Part shown: one piece after another, positions 9,827-19,981 of the stretch
Position numbering within the stretch: the first letter of the stretch is position 1
Layout: the number at the start of each line of letters is the position of its first letter
Source of the DNA: Bondarzewia mesenterica
Lineage: Eukaryota > Basidiomycota > Agaricomycetes > Russulales > Bondarzewiaceae
Length of the DNA: 38,212 bases
Assembly: GCA_004802705.1 (NCBI GenBank)
Contig: SGPL01000306.1
Coordinates: 2,546 to 40,757, forward strand
Reading direction: 5' to 3'
Position numbers and translations under genes: made by a program
The notes under the pieces: model-generated
Told to the model about the DNA's origin: nothing
Seen by the model: only the letters and a program-made list of their open reading frames with translations
Databases searched by the model: none

Positions 9827-11462
9827 ATGCAGCCATTCCATGACCGCTATCACCAGTCGCCCGACCTCCCCGGCCCACGATCCGAACACTACCTCAAGCA
9901 GTGTCGGCTGTTCAAAATTGCGGACATCGTCCGCCTCGCCCGCGAGCGCCAACAGCGCATCTGCCGCGCCCACCGTGACCAGGTCGTCCAGACACACGCA
10001 GAAACTCACTACAAGGCCCGGAGAGTGCTCGAGCCACTCAACGTCCACTCGATCGAGAAGCAAGACTACCTCCCGGTCATCACCCCCACCAGCCCCCGCC
10101 GCGATGAAGGGGTTCCAACGGAGCCCGCCCCACAGCCTGTGTCCCATCCGTGAGTCCGTGCTCACTTAGTCCATTTGCTCCTGGTACTGATAGTGTGGCA
10201 TGACGTCGTATTTTCTTACAGGTCTACGCAGTGTACTAGCAAGCCCTACCTATCCCCAGGGGAACGCTATGCCAAAATGGCGTGGAACGCCAACTGCTGG
10301 GAGGCCATGCAGCGGCGCCGCCGGGAGATGCGTTCGCGCGAAGCTCACGTCGATCCTGAGGTGGCGAAGAGGTTCAAGAGCGCGATGGATCATTTCGCGC
10401 GGAAGGGGAAGATACACGGTTTTTGGAACCGGGTCATCGCGCAAAAGGACCCCTTCAGACCGCACAAGAGGCGTTCTGAGCCGATATCCCCACATCGACA
10501 ACGACACGACTATTACGACCCGGCGCGAGACGTGTACCAACGGCGCGATCCCCAACCTGACCAGTCACAGGAAGCGCGTTGGGAGCCCGGCAGCCGCAGG
10601 GAATACCAAGGGCGGCCCGAAGCCAGCCTATCCTATCTGCCCGCCCGCCAGCGGCGGCTCACCGACTCTGACGAGCCATACGTCCCCCTATCGCTGTCGT
10701 ACTCACCTCCCGACCGACCCGCGCATTACCCCCGGGTCCGAGTCCCAATCTCTCCATTGCAGCTGATCGGGCCAGATGAGTTTCGAGCGCTTCAACAGCA
10801 TTCGAACCTGTCCCCACCTCCCCCGCCCCGCTTCCCGTACCGCCCACTCGTTCCCGCGCGATGGCCTGTGTCGCACGACGATGAAGACCGCGGCGAAGGA
10901 CCGAGCAACGACAGCTATGTCTACGCGTCCGGTATGTACCACGTTCGCGCCTACCACTTGCAACCCATGCTGACCCGACGATCCATTTTCATCCGGAAGA
11001 ATCTGTCCATTCTCTCACAGAACCCCGCCTTCTGTTCCCAGTGGACCCTTCCGACGTACAAGGATTACAGCTGCCCATCAATTCGGTAGTGGCGCCCTCG
11101 CCACTGCCGGTTGGCGCTATCACAGAGGCTTTAGCATGGTTAGGAGGCCCGCACTACACATCGCCCGAGCGTGAAGTACGTCGTTTTCTCTTTCCTTCTC
11201 CAGGTTTAGCGACTGATAATTCCCCTGCCAGGACGATCCACTATATCCTTCGCCCGCGTCTCTGATCCGGCTGAACAAAAGGAAAGCGGAGGACACTGAC
11301 GATTCGGAGCCTTGGCAGGAATTGGTATGATATTACTACTTATCTCCCGAGTTTTCTGTATGCTGATATTCCTCGTTGTATCAGCCACGCAAGCAGGCAA
11401 GACGTGACGCAGATGAAGAGAGTGATTCAGTGAATCCTCACAATGACAATGGCGAAGCATGA
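9827..11462 (+). CDS. hypothetical protein with basic, NLS-like C-terminus
   Basis: I do not recognise the family. Proposed exons: 9827-10149, 10222-10931, 11021-11175, 11232-11324, 11385-11462, giving 452 residues. The start ATG lies after a pyrimidine-rich leader. Residues 1-100 are charged, with an RLARERQQRICRAHRDQ helix-like stretch. The middle holds a compact WNANCWEAMQRRRREM segment and a KRFKSAMDHFARKGKIHGFW segment that looks folded, followed by a long Pro/Arg/Tyr-rich disordered region. The C-terminus has two basic patches, LNKRKAEDTDD and PRKQARRDADEE, that could form a bipartite nuclear signal. An alternative acceptor at 11041 would shorten exon 3 by 7 codons in frame. All joins preserve frame, so a real spliced gene is likely. 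Function is unknown. Confidence 0.7.
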
Positions 11463-12266
11463 TGGCTACGGCCCATCCGAACTTGTACGACTACTCTATT
11501 CTGAATTTGTTTATTCCGCTTTTCGATTTTTTTGTCGCTTTTTGCCGTTGTTTTTGATACCCAAATAATTTCCCCAAATCATTTCTCCCACACGTTGTAT
11601 CCCCTACTAATTACGAACTCTTACGACCTGTGCGACATCCTTTCGAATCCTTTCGTACTACATAGATGTACTTACGCCCTTTCATGTCACGTACGCGCTG
11701 ACTTGTATCCATAATGTCTTCGTTTACGTCTGTACATTTACGTCGTATATATATGACTTTGGGGGTGGGGACTTGTTCCGAAACACGAGCAAAGCCGTTC
11801 AAGTTGAACGTTGGTCTCAAGATGATGAAGCTCGCTGGACACCAGCAAACGAACGTAAGCAGATATGTACTATCTATGATATCTGGATAGGATTGGGAGA
11901 GTACTTACGTGGCGCATCCCCCTTGGTTTTCATTTCCTTGTCATCAAACTGCACAAGGAGTTGGGCGTTCAATTTGTTCAACGTTCAACACGAATTCCTT
12001 CCAAAAGAGTACGGCAGGAGGTAGCCGTTCTGCCGTTTAGTCTACTTAAATAACTTACATACAGTATCATTGCCGACAAAAATTGAGAAAAAATTCATAT
12101 AGTATCACTGTCAGTGTTTTAAAAGGTTGTTGAAGTCATACATTTTTACGGAGTTGATGTTGTTGAGGCAGTCGCTTGTTCCAATCTGGAGTCACTAGCA
12201 GTGCACTGTTGCCAATCATAGCAAAGGTTGACAGCACTTGACCGTCCTCCTTTCGGTACAACCATA
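11463..12266. other. intergenic region with a weak minus-strand candidate gene
   Basis: It contains the 3' flank of the unknown gene, a weak small-gene candidate (11611-11933, listed separately) and the upstream region of the LTA4 hydrolase gene. The stretch 12030-12170 is AT-rich without coding character. Confidence 0.45.
11611..11933 (-). CDS. weak candidate: small two-exon protein of 82 residues
   Basis: Exons 11933-11909 and 11834-11611 would join across a 74-nt intron with a strong GTAAGTAC donor and a GTCCAG acceptor. The product is basic (many Lys/Arg), starts MKTKGDAPPSFIILRPTF and ends CRTGRKSS. The reading frame is also open upstream of the ATG for some 14 codons, so the true start may lie further out. 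I recognise no family. It converges with the unknown gene at 9827-11462. Chance open frame in a 3' flank is a real alternative. Confidence 0.25.
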
Positions 12267-15005
12267 ATGTCTGATCCAACATCGCAAACAAATTACCTCG
12301 ACATCCCCACGGAGCATGTCGCGTTTGACTGGAAAGTCGACTGGGAGAAGCAGATCATCTCCGGATCGGTGACCCACACTCTGACTGCCAAGACGAACGA
12401 CGTCGACAAGGTCATGTAAGTAGAGCGCCAGCGCGTACGGCTTCACCAGGGCGAACACTTTGACCTCTAAACGCGCACATCTGTGCAGCTTCGACACAGC
12501 TGATCTGAATATCATCAAGGCCGAAGTGGACGGGAGTGCTGCGTCGGTGAGATCGCCTTCCGATCTTCTCACCGAAAGTTCAGTCATGGCTGACTGGCTT
12601 CAAAGTATACTCTGGGCAACAAACACGAAGTGATGGGATCTGCTCTCATCATTCCTCTATCCCCGAGCGTGAAGTCTGGCTCGCAAGTGACTGTCAAGGT
12701 GTCCTACGAGACCACGAAGGACTCTACAGCGCTGCAATGGCTCGACAAAGAGTGTGTGCACGTCATCCTGATCAACGAAACATTCCAATGAGCAATATAC
12801 TCCAGACAGACACAGGGAGGAAATTTTCAGTATCTGTTCAGCCAATGCCAGCCCATCTATGCGCGTGCGCTCGCTCCCTTGCAAGGTACGCCATTCACTC
12901 ACTTGACACACATAGTAACAATATCATCTCTTCTTACTTTTGTTGCGTTCTTGTGCGCCCAATAGATACGCCCTCCGTCAAGCTGGTCCGTTGTTCGACC
13001 TTCTAATATCCAGATGCGAGAGTCTCACAGATGTGCAGACGTACAGCGCCAGCGTGACCTCGGTCCTCCCGGTCCTCCTTTCAGCAGTTCGCGTCTCGCC
13101 TCCTTCAGAAGGGCCAACGCACGACGGCAAAGTGATAGGCCAAGATCCAGTCACGTACACATACAATCAAGTGAGGAATATTGTGTCATACACTCTGAAT
13201 TTGCCTAAGAATATCTCCAAAAGCCCGTCCCCATTCCTTCCTATTTGATCGCCATCGCCAGTGGCAACCTCCGCTACAAGCCGTTTGCTCCAGTTGAGGG
13301 AAGGTCATGGAAGAGCGGCATTTGGGCAGAGCCTGAACTCATAGAAGCGTCGTTCTGGGAGTTCAGCGCAGACACTGGGAGGTAGGGTCCTTTTATCTAT
13401 GTCTTCTTTCCCGAAATTTTAATCACGCTGCTGAACCGATATTGTGTTTGTACATTTCCAGATTCTTAGCCAAAGAAGAAGACATCGTGGGCTCATACCG
13501 GTTCGGTGTGTATGATCTCTTGGTATTGCCCCCGTCATTTCCCTATGGGGGGATGGTGAGTGAGCATCATGGTCGACCCGCAATGGACTCGATTACTAAG
13601 AAATGCAGGAAAATGCGTGTCTATCATTCCTGACACCAAGTGCGTTCTCGTAGAATTTAGCTTATCCTTTCACTTACCCTGTGTAATCAGCTCTCCTGGC
13701 TGGCGACCGCTCCCTTGTCGACGTCGTTGTCCACGAGCTCACTCACTCCTGGTTCGGCAACGGAGTAACGTGAGTACCCGTTCTCACTTTGCTATGTAAG
13801 AAGTACCTCTCATGTCAAAAAAAAAACAGCCACGAGAACGCCACTCACTTCTGGCTCAATGAAGGCTGGACGACTTATATTGAGCGGCTCCTTCAGCAAT
13901 TCCTTCACTCCCCCGCTGAACGCGGCTTCTCCTTCGTCATTGGGTCCACAGCACTATACGAGGCGCTCAACCTCTATAACGACAAGCCCAAATATCAGCG
14001 CTTGGTCATTGACTTTGAACCCGGAGAAGATCCGGACGACGCGTACAGTAGCGTACCCTATGAGAAGGGTGGTAACTTCTTGCTTTATCTCGGTATGCCC
14101 AAAGTCTTTTGGGTGTCAATAGGTGGAAAGATGAAGCTGATGTCGGATGGCACAGAACGCACACTAGGCGGCGTCGATGTTTTCCTTCCGTACGTGCGGG
14201 ACTACGTCAATACTTTTATGGGAAAATCCATCACTACGGATCAGTGGAAGTCTCACCTGTTCTCATATTTCGAGAAGCATGGAGGCGAGGAAAAAATCCG
14301 CGCTCTTAATAGCGTGGACTGGAATGTACGATCCCCTCTCTTTGACATCCACTCTCTCGCCTTAATGTTTTCGTGTTCGATAGGCCTGGTCATACGGCGA
14401 AGGTACCAAACTTCCTGTCGAGATGAAGTATGACATGAGCTTGGCCAAACCGGCATACAGTCTTGCGGAACGCTGGGACGCTGCACGCACTACCTCTGAT
14501 CTGTCCAAGCTCGATTTCAAGGAGTATGACGTCGCCTCCTTCAGCTCCAACCAAAAAAGTGATTTACCCACCTTATCTCTTTTCGTTGAAAATAACCCAA
14601 CTATACTTTGACACAGTTGTCTTTCTTGAACGCCTCCACTCCTATTCGCCTCTGCCCTCCACCCATATCGCCTATCTCGGCTCGCTCTACCACCTCTCCA
14701 CATCCTCCAATGCCGAAATCCGCCTGCGCTTCTACAACGTTGCACTGCGCGAGCCCACCTCGACCGCGGCGCGGTCCTTCGCGGAGGATGCCCTCAAGTG
14801 GGTTGTCGGCGCCGATGGAACAGGTGTTATCAAGGGTCGCATGAAGTTCTGCAGGCCAGTGTTTCGTGCGGTCAGCAAGGTCGATCCTGAGATGGCAAAG
14901 AGCTACTTCGCAAAGTCGAAAGAGGCCTTCCATCCAATTGCTAGGAAGCTGATTGAAAAGGTCGGCGGACCTGCTCAGTGGCATCGGATTCAGAATGGAC
15001 ACTGA
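12267..15005 (+). CDS. leukotriene A4 hydrolase / M1-family zinc aminopeptidase
   Basis: Fourteen exons: 12267-12415, 12489-12546, 12606-12751, 12806-12885, 12966-12985, 13039-13170, 13224-13381, 13462-13555, 13609-13639, 13691-13769, 13830-14092, 14156-14325, 14384-14558, 14617-15005, giving 647 residues. It is an M1 metallopeptidase with an epoxide-hydrolase-capable LTA4H architecture. The order seen is an N-terminal beta domain, the substrate-binding GGMEN motif (277-281), zinc site HELTH (304-308) with third ligand Glu327 in NEGW (HEXXH-X18-E), then the C-terminal helical domain ending at GPAQWHRIQNGH. It is close in layout to yeast Lap2/YNL045w. Likely cytosolic and nuclear. Intron 11 (14093-14155) is 63 nt and open in frame, so its removal is inferred from the missing match to the family. 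Confidence 0.94.
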
Positions 15006-16344
15006 TTTATTTTCCTCAGGACCTTTCGAGCGCTTGAATAATTCATCAAAACACAGTGTAGTTGCAGTGTCTGTATGTGTCTGTACAGGAAAAATCATGT
15101 TTGTAGGAGACATTTTCCAGGCTATGTCAATCTCAATATTTCGAATTTCAACGTTGAAATCTCCAATCAGTAATATTGTTCTGAAGCCTTAGTCGTAAGT
15201 TAGGACAGCACGGTAACCTCGTCGACCGGGGATGCACGGGTCCGGACTCCGCTTGGGCTATTCGTCTGAGTCGCTCCTGATTTCATCAACTTATGAGATG
15301 AAGTTCGTATAGATCGATCCTTGCCGCACTTCAATAAAGTATCATACGTTCTTCCTCGACAATTTATTGTTTCATCAAAATGAAGGGTCATGCGTGACCG
15401 GTTGTATCCAGCCCATGATCGCCAACTAAATGGCGGTCATTCGCAGACAACGATGCATTCTAATCGAGAGTCAACCTATATTATAAATTGATTTGTGTAA
15501 CTCTGAACCAAACACGAGACTTCACTCAACTTCAAGTTAGTATAACTGATGGATTCCCAAATCTCAATATGGCTCGGCTGAGTAACGACGGATAATTGGG
15601 AGGAACAGATAGTAAGACGAGAAAGAACGAGAAACGCCAGCAAGTGACTGTTTACTTATATCGGTGCAGATCAACTTCACTCCATTGAGATCCAATAATC
15701 GGCGACACATGGTCGATTAAATGCTCAGGAAGCGTTTCTACTGGATGGACTTCACATGGGACTTGTTCGGTTCGCAGTTAGTATTGTTCATGGAGATACT
15801 GACTTTAAGGACTTTCAACAATCGACTCACATGCGCATTGTATTTGCTGCCCGCCATGATTTGGAGAAGCAAACGACTTCGAGATTACACTAAACAGGGG
15901 CCTATTGTCAAAGGTAATGCCGTTGACAATTGCACTCGAGTACACCGGGCCCTACGACGTAGCAGAGCATCAAATCCATGAGCGACCTGAGGCAAGCGCC
16001 AACTCAATACTTGCCCCGGTATCGCTGAACCTCTCTTGTGCGGATGCATTCGAGTGGTGCCGTGTGGTCGGCGCTTTCCGTCGTTGGAACACGTCGCCGA
16101 GCTCACCTCGCACGTTAATCGTCTTCAAACTGCCAGGTCAAATAATGCTCAACCCTAGGGAACATGCTCATGAATCGCGTCACACCAGATTTCACATTTA
16201 AAAAAAATTCCAATTTGTTGGTATGAAGGGAAGACGTGTTGCGAAAGGACGCTGTATACTGCAATGAGATAGAGATCATAATCAGTATCAGATTCTCTGA
16301 ATTCTGAGATGGACACTCGAATAACAAACAAACAAACCCACCAA
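15006..16344. other. gene-free stretch between convergent LTA4H and AGE2
   Basis: About 1.3 kb with several short open frames but none with family motifs or convincing splice joins. Composition is more AT-rich than the flanking genes. It may hold two 3'UTRs plus decayed repeat or transposon sequence. No terminal repeats or RNA genes were recognised. Confidence 0.4.
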
Positions 16345-17809
16345 CTACTTAAAGCCCCCCCAGATGTCCCCAAATACATCATCCTTCTTCTGCGCCGCCA
16401 TCGATCCCGCAGCCACCGATGACGATGACCCTAACAGATTCCCTCCCGTGCCTATGCCCACACTTGTCCCGGCAGAGCCCCCCCATACATCGCTCGTGTT
16501 GAACAACGAGGCCTGTTGCTGGGCGAGGCCCGGCTGCGCAGCCGACACAGGCGCTCCCCAAATATCAGCTTGCGCAGGGGGCGCGGCCGCTGTTGGCGCA
16601 GTATTCCATCCGAATCCGATATCCCAATTCCCGCCTGCCTGATTTCCTGCTGCATTGGGAACAGACGTCGGCTGTTGTGCAAATCCAGTGACGCCAGTTG
16701 AGCCCCAGGGTGACGGGGCTTGCGCTGGAGCGTAACCAGTACTGGCAGGAGCGCCCCACGGCGGCTGAGTCTGCGCCTGCTGCGGAGCCGCTGCGAATGC
16801 GCCAAAAGAAGCCTGCGGTTGTTGTGGCTGCGCTGATGTGGAGAAGAGCGAGAGGATGTCCTGCTTGACGTCCTTCTTTGGCCCCGAAGTCGAGGAAGAA
16901 GATGGCGAGGGCGAGGGCGCGTGAAAATCGAGTGAAAAAAGATCGTTCTCGGGCCCCTTGGGTCGAGATGGGACTGGCTGAGCTGATGGGGCGGGAGAGG
17001 GGACGGGTATAGCAATGCTTTGGGCGCGGGTGTGTTGTGTGGAGAGAAGCTGGTGTGGTTGGGGTTGTCGGGTTGTCACAGGCAATCTGGTCGATAATGT
17101 TGAGTGATGGGATGCGGCAGGATGATGGATGGGGGCGGGAGCGGGTTCCGGGACTGGCTCGGGGGCTGCACCGTTCTCGAGGACGGACGGGTCGGAAGGT
17201 GAAGGGCCATCCATGGCCCAGCGACGGGATTCATATTTGGAGCGAATGAACGACTCCATCTTGCTGTACACCACCACTTTGTAAACTGAGAAAAATGGTA
17301 GAATCAAATAGCATACTGCTCTGGTGGAATATGACCCGGCTTGAGGTGTGCCTCCCAGTAGAGATTAGCCCGACGATTACCCCACTTCATGATTGACTGG
17401 GATTGCATGATAAGCAGTTGTACAATATCTAGGACGGATCTACGCACCTCCATTTGCTCAGGTGTCCAGGTATCGAGATCAATTGATTTCACCTTGCTGA
17501 TATGCGTGCCCATGCCGCGGTGGATGCCAGAGCATCGGATACACAAGAAGACACCACTAGAGAGATTTCACGTCAGTGATTGAGCCTTCTGATGAAGAAA
17601 TTGAAGAAAAGAGAACTCACAGATTCCAAGATGCCCAGCGAGGGTCTGGAGATGAGTCGATGACAGTAAGACGAGCTGCTAGACGGCTGGTAAAATCCCG
17701 ACTGACCATTGTGTTTGCAGTCTGCACAAGTTTTATTCTCGAGCTTCTTGACGAGTTCTCGGAGAATCTTCGTGTGTCTCTCTGTAGTCGCTTTATCCTG
17801 TCTCGACAT
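16345..17809 (-). CDS. AGE2: ArfGAP of the Age2/SMAP type
   Basis: Exons 17809-17707, 17645-17621, 17556-17448, 17396-17317, 17263-16345 give 411 residues. The N-terminal ArfGAP zinc finger is complete: Cys28, Cys31, Cys48, Cys51 (CX2CX16CX2C), with the arginine finger at Arg56 in CSGIHR. GTHISKVKSIDLDTW and FIRSKYESRRW follow, both typical of this branch. The last exon is a long Pro/Gln/Ala-rich tail with a clathrin-box-like LFSLD (214-218), a DILSLF motif, and several W-G motifs (PWGAP, DIWGAP, DVWGG), ending DIWGGFK. The family stimulates GTP hydrolysis on Arf1 at the trans-Golgi and endosomes. It shares a 155-bp divergent promoter with GET2. The exon 4/5 join at the acceptor giving H-K-M-E-S-F is chosen because it restores the family sequence. 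Confidence 0.93.
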
Positions 17810-17964
17810 ATGGGTGAAGTGCAGAGAAGTGATGATGCTGGCAGTACTGCTATAACTTGTGTGTCGCTGTGGTACGTAAACACGCGACACGCGTGCTCTC
17901 AGTGACAGGAAATCGTGGCGGACAGGCTCTACTCCCGCCTCCACGTCCCCTCCACGTCCGCACC
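17810..17964. promoter_or_regulatory. divergent promoter of AGE2 and GET2
   Basis: Only 155 bp separate the start codons. Just upstream of GET2 are two closely spaced copies of CTCCACGTCC (about 17940-17960), with CACGT cores. The region also holds a GACACGCGTG element (about 17886). These are candidate shared regulatory sites, not proven ones. Confidence 0.45.
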
Positions 17965-19104
17965 ATGTCTACCGCTGCAGCAAGAGCTGAGGCCCGTCGA
18001 AAAGCCATTCTCAACAGGGGAGCAGACAGACTTACGAAACTCACAACCTCCGCAAGAGGTGAAGATGCTCCTGCTTTCGTCCACGATGGTATTCTTCATT
18101 ATTCTCCATTTCAGCAACTGCCTTTTAACTGAGTTCGCGCTACAGATCCACCCTTGCCCTCTTTCGCCAATGTTCCTAACACAAATTTGGAGAATTTTCT
18201 AGGCGAAGACACGCCGCGCCCGTCGCCTCCCGTCGCTACTAGATCGTCGCGCGCTACGCCCGATCCTCACACGTCGCCCTTTGAAGCATTTGGAATGGGT
18301 GGTACTCCTCCAGATCCGAGTGTATGGTCAGCAGAGCAACAGCAGCAATTCATTCAAGCTGTACTCGGCAGTGGGCCCATGCCAACTGCTCTTCCAAGCA
18401 ATCCACAAATCGCATCGCCTTCAAATAACGTTCCTCTGCCCGACGACCCCCTAATGACGCTCATGTCTTCACTTGGCCAAGGTGGGCCCAGTGCACTTGG
18501 GAAAGGCCCCATGGCTCCTCCAAACCCAAGCGAGAAGCCTAGGTCGCTGGTCCAGAAGCTTATGCCGCTCATCCATGTGTTGACTGCATGGTTTCTCGTC
18601 GCATTCTTCGTGGCATGGAAGGAACCAGAGGTGTTCTATGCGCAGACATCGTCTGCTGTGCTGCCTGGGAGTATCTGGAGAAGGTGGGCGACATTGGGGA
18701 AGAGACAGGTCACAGACGTTGCCTGGGGGGTGCAAGTTGTGGTGTGTACTCTTTGGCCTCCCCTTATCTTAGTGTCTGAACACGCTTCTTCTCAGCCTTT
18801 CTTTTGGGCATTCGTGTCCTTAGAGCTCATGTTGTTCTCTTTGCGCATATTTTCTGGCTTCGTGCGTCACATTTCCAGCTTTTTGGTCTCGAGTCCTTCG
18901 TTGATCTTGTTCCTTTAGAACAAAACGCAGCCACCTATACTGCTTGCACTAGCACTTCCTCATCTTCCAGAGCCATTTCCGACTATCATAGTCCATGGAC
19001 TACAGTATATACAAATGGCGGGGACGCTCTTTGATGACCTCGCCGCCGTAGTTGTAGCACTTGGGCTCCTCGTCGCCCTCTCAGGCTGGATTGTGGACCT
19101 CTAA
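17965..19104 (+). CDS. GET2: GET complex subunit 2 (tail-anchored protein receptor)
   Basis: Exons 17965-18088, 18146-18741, 18796-18861, 18919-19104 give 323 residues. The N-terminus (RAEARRKAILNRGADRLTKL) has the basic cluster that in Get2 recruits the Get3 ATPase. It is followed by an acidic, Pro/Ser-rich cytosolic linker and then three membrane helices: about 180-200 (LIHVLTAWFLVAFFVAW), 241-262 (FFWAFVSLELMLFSL) and the C-terminal helix ending SGWIVDL. The last exon has the PPILLALALPHLPEPFPT signature of fungal Get2. With Get1 it would form the ER insertase for tail-anchored proteins. Sequence conservation is low in this family, so the call rests on layout and these motifs. Confidence 0.85.
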
Positions 19105-19205
19105 ATGTACCTTAGTTCCGTTGATATTGACGAGTGGAGAAGACAATAGCAATGAGATGAGTCCCGGTAAGAGAGCGGATACACATCTAAAAATGCGAGG
19201 AGATG

Positions 19206-19812
19206 CTATGGCAGGACGGCGGCGGCACCCGTTTTTTCCGGCTTTGGCGACGACGACGCAAACGGTGACGGGTTGGGCGGCGCTCCTTCAACAATCGGCA
19301 GTCCTGCTGCTTCACGTTCAGCTTTCCACCGTGCCCATGACGTTCCTCCGGCTGCCTCCATCAGATCCTTGAATATATTCCATGACCACTTCTTGTCCAG
19401 GTTCAAAGTCTGCGTCTTGCCATTGCCTAGACCAAAGATATTAGCGTTTGAAGAACTACATGCACGAGACACAATGAGCACTTACGGAACTCAAGCATCA
19501 TCTCCGGCTTCCATGTCTCCTCCTTAGCCTTCGGAAGTCTGTTGACCTCGATGTTCAGGTTGGGATTCGTGTACCGTATCCGAGGCATGTCCTCCTTCAA
19601 AAAATGTCTGAGAATATTTCCTTCGTAAGCGATACGTCATACACGAGAGACCAGAACGTCACGCACCGTGCACCGAAATGATCATTCTTTGCTGCCAGCG
19701 TCAGCTTGAGGCTCTTCAAGCCCACGAGGTTAGGCTTGGGAGCCTTGTTGAGCTGGAGCAGAATTTTCGACAGCCGCGACGGACCTGGAATACTCTTGGC
19801 CTTCCGAGGCAT
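19206..19812 (-). CDS. mitochondrial ribosomal protein with L51/S25/CI-B8 domain
   Basis: Exons 19812-19667, 19607-19486, 19426-19206 give 162 residues. The domain is a thioredoxin-like fold shared by mitochondrial ribosomal proteins mL43, mS25 and mL61 (Mrp49) and complex I subunit B8. Seen here are the basic N-terminus (MPRKAKSIPGPSRLSKIL), the LKLTLAAKNDHFGARHFLK core, MPRIRYTNPNL, and a WKPEMMLEF strand. After NGKTQTLNLDKKWS the C-terminal tail holds MEAAGGTSWARW and a Pro/Ser-rich end. I favour the Mrp49/mS25 branch but cannot separate the paralogues by eye. It converges with GET2 (101 bp between stops) and diverges from VPS72 (169 bp between starts). Confidence 0.8.
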
Positions 19813-19981
19813 AGTTTTGATCTAAAGACTGTAGCCTTGCGTTGTGCGGAGAACTAAGGACTCGGATGTGGCCGGATTTCGATTGTGGGAGATGGTTGTT
19901 TGGACTTGTTAGGATCAGAAGCCATTAGCTTTACATTGTACAATCACTACTCTATCTCACAACCTACACTAGGGGAAGTAT
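19813..19981. promoter_or_regulatory. divergent promoter, ribosomal protein gene / VPS72
   Basis: 169 bp between two start codons, so both promoters must overlap or abut. No specific known element was recognised. Confidence 0.5.

Noticed and set aside
15195..15262. tRNA-like stretch with GGTCC/GGACTCC arms
   Set aside because: I could not pair an acceptor stem or place an anticodon loop on either strand.
15721..15981. Plus-strand open frame of 86 codons in the 1.3-kb gap
   Set aside because: No motif, no splice partners, atypical composition; likely chance.
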